NCBI GenBank assembly: GCA_036346375.1
Contig: CM070510.1
Coordinates: 65,506,376 to 65,570,375, forward strand
Direction: 5' to 3'
DNA from: Guadua angustifolia
Lineage: Eukaryota > Streptophyta > Magnoliopsida > Poales > Poaceae
DNA length: 64,000 nt
In this document: one piece after another, positions 58,101 through 64,000 of the stretch
Position numbering within the stretch: the first letter of the stretch is position 1
How the letters are laid out: every line of letters begins with the position of its first letter
Made by a program: the position numbers and the translations under genes
Notes under the pieces: model-generated
What the model saw: the letters and a program-made list of their open reading frames with translations, nothing else
Told to the model about the DNA's origin: nothing
Database searches by the model: none

Positions 58101-59289
58101 AGTAAGTCGTGTATACGTGAGCAATGTATTTTAATACCATGTAAAATAATCAGCATATTACTTGAGATTAAATAGAGGCACATATGTTGCATATATTTTG
58201 AAAAAAGAGTTGCTAATGGAGAAAGAACTATGTATATAGCTATATGATTTATGCAAGATGAAGGGTTGCTACGTTTTTAAGAACCTCCGACAACTTATTA
58301 TTCTCAATGATTTTCTTCGAGCTTCTATTGTCATTTCTAATGTTTATGATGTCTTAAAAATCTAAATAGTCTACAAAATACGTTAATATATTCTCAAACA
58401 AATAAGTTATATCATTTGATACTATAAACTGTTAAAAAAATCTAGCCACGCAAATGCGCGGGTCACCCTGCTAGTTACTATTATTCCAAAAGCAGAAGTT
58501 GCAGATAGTATGCAGTGCAGTGTTGGTATAAGATACTGAAATGATTGCAATGGCAGATGAACAAGTTAACATGAGCCAAACAGAGCCACTATCTCTAATC
58601 TTGCCAAGCGTCGCATTTGTGTTTATCAATCCCAAATGCTCCGTTTTATGAATGACGTGTGCAGTGCAGTGTATTTGGTACAAGATTCTGAAATGATTGC
58701 AATGGCAGATGGATAAGTTAGCATGAGCCAAACAGAGCCGCTATCTCTAATATTGCCAAGCATCGTATTCGTGTTTTTATCAATCCCAAATGCTGTGTTA
58801 TGAATGATGTGCTCCGACGCTATATGATATAGGAAGAAAAGAAGAAGAATAACCTTTTGCAATCTCGCATCTTATCGGTAAGCTCTTCGAGCTGCCTGCT
58901 CCGGCGGTTGGCATCCTTGATCTTGTCTAGCTTCTGAAATCCATTTCTGCAGATAAATCAACCAAATCATCAATCAATCGATTCACCCCCGCTACTTAGT
59001 AACATTATATTATTATTTATGTGGAGATCAAGAAGAAATACAAGCCAGCAAACGTCAAAGAATGGTTTTTCCTACAGTACAACAATTTGTTCTCCAAAAT
59101 TGTATTCCACAGGCGAAATCACATCAAGCAAAAGGGGATCTACCGGGCATTCTGGCGTAACACATCTAAATTTAAACTGAAAAAAAAGAAATGAACGGAA
59201 ATCATTCGAGCTTACTGCAATGTACGGAAGATATCGCTGATTTGTCCGTCGATCTCGGCGAGCTCCTCGTTGACCGACGCCAAATCCAT
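52108..59289 (-). CDS. Novel plant SNARE (NPSN11/12/13-type Qb-SNARE)
   Basis: Ten exons: 59289-59216, 58946-58854, 56115-56022, 55917-55880, 55699-55611, 55148-55069, 53272-53216, 53115-53023, 52947-52873 and 52200-52108. All joins keep frame and give 261 residues. An N-terminal helical region (LAEIDGQISDIFRTLQ, RRSRQLEELTDKMRDC) is followed by the Qb-SNARE motif (LMDETDQAIARSKQTVQETV to SIHFSIKKASQMVKEIGRQ) and one transmembrane helix (ALLFLIVAGVIAIIVV). A short tail IVNPHNKDIRDIPGLAPP follows. NPSN proteins sit in cell-plate and plasma-membrane SNARE complexes and drive membrane fusion. Exon 7 ends in a GC donor (CAG|GCAAGG). Introns 2 and 6 contain transposons. The paralogue (11, 12 or 13) is not assigned. 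Confidence 0.95.
53977..54185. mobile_element. Tourist-like MITE in SNARE intron 6 (209 bp)
   Basis: Ends GGCCCCGTTTGGCAAC and, on the other strand, GGCCCGCTTGGTACGATTC, flanked by TAA (53974-53976 and 54186-54188). Confidence 0.75.
54450..54828 (+). mobile_element. 5'-truncated LINE 3' end in SNARE intron 6
   Basis: Flanked by a perfect 13-bp duplication ATATGGAATACTG (54437-54449 and 54829-54841), with a 3' end AATGAAAAGCAGCTCTCC then GAGAGAAAAAA. The first about 50 bases repeat nearby flank sequence (GACAAATAGCCAAATATATG), so the 5' junction contains copied filler. Confidence 0.75.
56227..58475 (+). mobile_element. Non-autonomous Helitron in SNARE intron 2
   Basis: Begins TCTATTATAATATTAAAGC after an A and ends GGTCACCCTGCTAGT before a T. 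A hairpin GCGCATTTGCG-like (CGCAAATGCG) precedes the CTAGT end. The AT-rich body shares the AGATTATAACAATCTAAATT / TTAAAAGAAAGAGT blocks with the Helitron at 48954, so the two are related. Confidence 0.75.
58512..58811. repeat. 149-bp tandem duplication in SNARE intron 2
   Basis: Two copies starting GCAGTGCAGTG at 58512 and 58661, with shared ATGATTGCAATGGCAGATG, ATGAGCCAAACAGAGCC and TATCAATCCCAAATGCT. It ends about 40 bases before exon 2. Confidence 0.85.
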
Positions 59290-60766
59290 CTCCTCCTCCT
59301 CCGGGACAGCCACACCAGAAATCGAACCCCACAGGAGAAAAGAAATTCCAAACAAAAAGAATCCTCGACCTCGAGGACCAAACCAAACCCCACAACGGCC
59401 GGATCGATGAGAACGGCGCGAGGGGGACCAATGCGGATGCGGCGGGGACTGGATTTCGCCGGGCGCAGGTCGAGAGGGGTGGATCCCACGCCCAGGGTGG
59501 TCGCCGTGGTGGTGGCCTGCGACAGGCCCGGTCGGGGACACGGTGCTCTTCTTTTTGTTTGGTTTTTTTTATTTTTGTTAACAATTTTTTTGTTTGGTTT
59601 TGCTTTCGCTTTACGGGTCAGTACAGTAGTATCTTCCTTCCTTCTCGTTGGATTCGGCCATCCGGCTCTTGTCCGTCCGATCTTCATCCAACGCTGCACA
59701 TCAGATGATCAGCGTCATGCACCTAAGAAAAAATTCTATGTATTTTTCTAGTGAGAGGAACACATAGCTGGTAGTTGTTTCGGCGATGCAAATTACAGCT
59801 TACTTCTTCTTCCAAGCATAAGACATGTTTGGAACGTACTAAGGAAAAATGCAACTCTCAAATTATCGTGTCCCAAACAATAATACCATGCTATGTATTC
59901 GAAACATTTGCTGAAAATTCTACGTGCAATACTTTGTACGGTATGTTTGTGTAACATAAAAATATATCAACTAAAAATCTGCGAATTTCGGAGTGTGAAT
60001 TTGGTTGTCAATGAATTGAGCTCGAACATGCATGGTCGTTGGAAGGCACCAATCCGACCTACCATAAGCTCATATCAACCACCCCTGAAATTCAGTCGTT
60101 TTTGTTGACCATTTCATCACAGCTGAACTAATCGAACAAACGCGTAGTTTAAGCTATGAACGCTTGATAGTAATAAATTATCACCGTGTTTTCTTCCAGA
60201 CTAACCTCAAAGTAACTCTTACCTCCATGTGAGTGTCGTTGCTTACTGAGAAGTGGGATGATGGTAAAACTAGCGCGGTCTACACTCAAAACAAGTGAAT
60301 TTTATCCCTTTAAATATAGCATGGTTCAAGATTCAGGACCTTCAATCAGCGATGGTTTTTTGTGGTCTGATCTCGATAATTCAGACCAAACACAACAAAT
60401 AAACGGTGGTCAAGCCACCTCCGAGCAACCCTGGACGGTTGTCCGGATTCGTCGGTGAATCACCGTCAAGAAGCAGTGGAGCTTCTTTGTTGACTAAGGG
60501 ATTAAAGACGGGCGTTCCTTTGGCAAAATCTTCTATGTTTTTTATCTGTGGGTGTTCACATGTGTGTTGAACTGTACTTTTAGCTTAAAATTATTACGGT
60601 TCTTAAATATGCTTTGTGTGATGTGTACATAGATTTGTTCACATTTACTGGGTGTAGTTAGACTGCCCACTGTCCAAAAAAATCATGGCCTCAATGGACC
60701 AAGAAAGAATTGAGGATATTGCTTGCTGCTGTAATCGACGAGCTTGGTAATTATGATGGATTCAGG
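59290..60766. other. SNARE 5' flank and intergenic
   Basis: No TATA box was recognised near the SNARE start. An open stretch at 60258-60458 on the plus strand ends EQPWTVVRIRR and has no recognisable domain. No other feature seen. Confidence 0.45.
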
Positions 60767-61339
60767 TAGGGGTGAAAACGGGTCGGATACGGGTGGATAT
60801 TGCTCTTCCCGTATCCTAAACCATATTTTCCCCCCGGATTTGGAACCGGATACGGATACGGATACGGATACGGATTTGGGTTATTCGGGATACGGATATG
60901 TGACGGATTCGGGTCGGAAACGAATAAAGATATACGGATAATGCACGCATATATAGAGTAATATATATTGAATTAAAATCATATGGGTATATGACTATAG
61001 TAACAAATTATATAACAATCAAACTCAACAAACGTCGTAGAAAGAATGTGCTACTTAAGAATCAATAGAACCAACTAATTGTTAATGTAAATGGGCTGAC
61101 ATGGAAAAAAATATAGTGAAAATGGGCTGGGTCTTGCTGATATCCGAATATCTGACCCGAATATCCGATCCGATATCCGAATAGAAAAAAATCCGGATAT
61201 CCGAATTTCCGGATCTCGCCCCGTATTTACTGGATATTGGATGCTCCGGATCTAATCCCGAATCCGGTCCCGGATCTGACCGGGTAGTAAAATCCGGTCC
61301 CAGATCGGGCGGGAGATATCCGACCCGTTTTCAACCCTA
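60767..61339. mobile_element. hAT-type non-autonomous element (573 bp)
   Basis: Long inverted ends TAGGGGTGAAAACGGGTCGG and, on the other strand, TAGGGTTGAAAACGGGTCGG. The flanking 8-mers GATTCAGG and GATCGAGG agree at 6 of 8 bases, a worn target duplication. The interior is full of GGATACGG/CCGGATATCCG motifs, including an ATACGG microsatellite at about 60847-60875. Confidence 0.75.
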
Positions 61340-61378
61340 GATCGAGGAATGCATTGCAATAATTTGCTCGCTGCGCAA

Positions 61379-61561
61379 TCGAGCGTAACGCTCGGATGGC
61401 CAGCTGCGCTAGTTAAGCAAGCGGCCCGCTTGGGTTCAAGTCTTGGACTTGCCCGGGTACAATCACGGGTGTGTGCGTGGGTGTGTGTACGACTGTAGCC
61501 TAACTGTTGTTCTTTTTCTATACTGAATGCCAGAGGTCTTGGCCAAAATTCAAAAAAAAAA
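61379..61561 (+). mobile_element. tRNA-derived SINE (183 bp)
   Basis: A Pol III-like internal promoter is visible: an A-box-like CTCGGATGGCC near the start and a B box GGTTCAAGTCT. It ends in a run of ten A. A target duplication of 14-15 bases (TTGCTCGCTGCGCAA at 61364-61378, TTGCTCACGCGCAA at 61562-61575) flanks it. It resembles the Au SINE group of grasses. No intact tRNA fold is claimed. Confidence 0.7.
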
Positions 61562-61575
61562 TTGCTCACGCGCAA

Positions 61576-61913
61576 CTCTGTTTTTTTTTTCTTTCTTTGT
61601 TTTTGTATAGGCGAGTAAATTTGGATATGTATAATAGGCATATCTGAATCTGCCGAAATGTTTTTTGAAGGTCACATGGTCAACAGCAAATTTACTAGAA
61701 AATAAACATAGTTCCTAACTAATACTCTTGTTAGTGACCAACTTATCATATACAGATCTCTAAATTCTTCCATGATACGTGCAGCACCCTACCATTCATT
61801 GATCAGTGTGATCCCTAGCAAGTAGTGACAGATTAATCCATTAGAGTTGTAGTTGCTTCACATGGAGCTGATTTAAACAAGGCATTGACCGGTTAGAAAT
61901 TAAACAAGAGAAA
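61576..61913. other. 3' flank of the endoglucanase gene
   Basis: AT-rich sequence that should contain the 3' UTR of the minus-strand GH9 gene. No other feature seen. Confidence 0.5.
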
Positions 61914-63882
61914 TCACGGCAAGGACCGCGCCACGGAGGAGGTGGAGAGGAGGCCGGAGAGGAGGCCGACGATGAGCGCGCTGTTGTACGTCGTCGCCTC
62001 GTTCTGCATCACGTTCTCCCGCTTGTCCACGAACGAGTCGTTCTTGAACGGCCCGCCGACGAGCGCGCCCGTGGCGACGTTCGGGTTGGCCTTGGACGAT
62101 TCGAGCCACTCCTGGCCGTCGCAGCCGGTGTCGACGTCCGCGGGGATCGACGCGCCGCGGTGGTGCACCCGCCGAGGGAAGCTGTCGCCGTACCCGACGA
62201 GGTAGCTCAGCTTCATTGGGTTGTCGCCCAACACGTAATCCGCCTGGTAGAAGAAGATCGATCAAATCCAAGTTCTGAGCACAGCCATTTTCTCTGAAGA
62301 CAGAGCAGTTCTGATTTGTGTTACCTGGGACTTGGCGAATCTGCGCAGGTCGTCGGTTGTGAAGCTCTGCCCGCTGCAGCTCAGCTCCGTCTTCCCTGAG
62401 GTCAGCATGTAGTCGCTGTAAACGGCGGCGAGGAAGGCAGAGGCCACGGGGTGCTGAAGTGAGTTCCACTCAGCTACGTACAGCAATCCACCTGCAACCA
62501 TTGCAAGGCATGTGAATTACTTATCGCATTGGTTTCTTTGATCATTCCAGCTTACATATAGTGAATCCAAGATCACAATGGATGACTCAAACTGTAGATA
62601 AATTCACCTTCTGTCCTGAAAGCAGCAGTGTCCGAGTCCGGTAGAAGAATGCACATGACGGCATCAGCAGTCTGCTTGTACGACTCAAGGCCATTGTCTT
62701 GTGCAGCATCAGATCCCTGAGAGGCAAAGAAGCTTATCCTTGACAGAAGAACCTAAAATTCAAGGAAATGCCACAAAATTTCACTTTAGAAACAGCTCAG
62801 AATAAACTGCCAGGTTCCAATGACATCTAAGTCTGATCGTATCATTGTCAGTACCTCGGTTCCCGCGCGCTTGTCGTCCCAGCTGAAGTACCTGGGGTTC
62901 CCGAGGTCGGCGAACTCCTTGCCGTTCTTGCCGGTGGCGTAGCTCAGGTAGCTCTGGTTCCCGGTGGCGTGGTAGAGCCAGCTGGCCGCCCACAGGAGCT
63001 CGTCCTGGTAGGTGGTGGAGTTGTAGTACTCGCTGAGCTCCGGGAAGGTCCGCGTGTAGGAGCCCCTGTACTTGTCGGCGAAGGCGAAGAGCCTCTCGGC
63101 GTGGTCCAGGAGGGACGACGAGTACGTCTTATTGATGGGCTTGTAGACCATGGACGCCGCGGCCATGGCCGCTGCCGTCTCCGCGGCCACGTCGCTTCCG
63201 GGGGATTTCGTGGTGATCTTGGTGAGCGGCCTCTTCTCGGCCATCGTCTCCGGCCGTTCCCAGCACTTGTGGTCTACTTCTGGATCACCTACCTGATGAT
63301 CATAAGATCAAATCCTTCATTCGGTCGAGAGATGCATGCATGCATGTATGGGCACTGAAAATTAACCAGGAGAAATTTCATGGCATGCAAACCTGACTTT
63401 TTCATTTTTACTTGTTTGTGTTCAGTGCTAAATTGTTTCGCCATTGACAGGCGCAAGTTCTAGTTGAGTTCCAAAACTTGGATTATGTCAAGTAGAAGAA
63501 ATGACAAAGAAACAAGAACTCTGACATGACGGACCAAAGTAGAAGTACTAGGCAAACACATTTGAAAAGAAAGGGCACAAGCATTTTTGCTAGATCACCT
63601 GGATGTATAGGACATTATCGGAGGGGTGCGCATTGATGAGGTAATCCATGATCCACTGCAGCGCGTCCAAGGCCGAGTCGTGCTGCTTGGCGGCGCGCAT
63701 GGCGCCGCCGTACTCGAGGACGGACCACGACAGCATGGTGGCCGTGAACGCCATTGGGAAGCCGAACTTCACGTGGTCGCCGGCGTCGTACATCCCCTTG
63801 GAGAGGTCCAGCCCGGCCTCCTGGCCGTCGTCCAGCGCCGAGTCCCCTCTCCACGGGATCTCGTTGTTCACCAGCTTCCCAG
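61914..63882 (-). CDS. GH9 endo-beta-1,4-glucanase (class B), 5' exon outside window
   Basis: Five exons: 63882-63599, 63292-62855, 62752-62608, 62491-62325 and 62243-61914, all GT-AG and in frame, about 453 residues. An AG acceptor precedes 63882, so the signal-peptide exon is beyond the right edge. Catalytic signatures: GMYDAGDHVKFGFPMAF (Asp pair), VGYGDSFPRRVHHRGASIP (His/Arg) and ENVMQNEATTYNSA (Glu acid). The end GLLSGLLSTSSVARSLP has no cellulose-binding module and no transmembrane N-terminus is seen, which fits secreted class B enzymes, closest to what I recall of Arabidopsis GH9B7. It cleaves beta-1,4-glucans in the cell wall during growth. All visible exons look intact. Confidence 0.93.
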
Positions 63883-64000
63883 CTTCATTGATGAACCAAC
63901 AAAAACCATAAGCTCGATCATTTGGATGGCATGCAAATCGAAAAGATTAATCTAGCGGAACACGAGAGGTTAATTTGGAAGGAAATGAAATTATGGCGTG

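Noticed and set aside
60258..60458. Open frame ending EQPWTVVRIRR
   Set aside because: The ending is protein-like, perhaps from an old LINE ORF, but too short and isolated to support a call.
61379..61470. Possible tRNA gene
   Set aside because: Boxes A and B are tRNA-like, but the A-tail and target duplication show a SINE and no full cloverleaf is evident.

Overview
The window is nuclear DNA of a flowering plant, almost certainly a grass (Poaceae). Genes are intron-rich with GC-rich coding exons. Recognisable products are plant-specific (FLZ zinc finger, novel plant SNARE, RLCK-VII kinase, GH9 endoglucanase). Intergenic DNA is crowded with PIF/Harbinger, hAT and Mutator MITEs, L1-type LINEs, Helitrons, a SINE and nested Tat-lineage gypsy elements. 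No bacterial, organellar or CRISPR features were seen. I cannot name the species.

Layout. 1-8.3 kb: little host sequence, a decayed L1-type LINE (about 796-7151) and a short truncated LINE (7188-7617). 8.3-27.0 kb: one PIF/Harbinger element (8337-26978, TSD TTA) with its transposase, its Myb/SANT helper gene and exons that look captured from a nuclear-envelope (NEAP-type) gene. Its Myb/SANT gene is split by a minus-strand gypsy element (12725-26439, TSD AACGC). That element holds a large LTR of a probable SIRE/Maximus-type copia element, which is itself split by a second gypsy element of the same Tat-like family (13075-22801, TSD ATGAT). This nest is four levels deep.

27.4-46 kb: host genes separated by small transposons. 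They are a plastid-targeted ATP-synthase-delta-like protein (27.4-27.9, minus), an FLZ zinc-finger gene (30.4-31.1, plus), a small conserved membrane protein (37.1-37.5, minus) and an RLCK-VII kinase (41.8-45.3, minus). A 2.65-kb solo LTR (38517-41171) sits inside a MITE. 46-52 kb: a hAT MITE, a foldback Mutator MITE and an AT-rich Helitron. 52.1-59.3 kb: a complete ten-exon Qb-SNARE gene of the NPSN family (minus) whose large second intron carries another Helitron. 60.8-61.6 kb: a hAT element and a tRNA-derived SINE. 61.9-64.0 kb: a GH9 endo-beta-1,4-glucanase (minus) whose first exon lies beyond the right edge.

The host genes do not form a pathway. Together they cover SnRK1-type signalling (FLZ), immune-type kinase signalling (RLCK), membrane fusion (NPSN) and wall remodelling (GH9). 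The most unusual content is in the mobile DNA: gene capture in the Harbinger element, an antisense gene inside the gypsy element, LTRs carrying variable arrays of G-box repeats, and copia-type LTRs whose short inverted-repeat arrays differ in sequence between copies.

All calls rest on reading the sequence. Exon borders were placed by splice consensus and frame continuity and are exact for the kinase, SNARE and FLZ genes. Family names come from recognised motifs, not from database searches.
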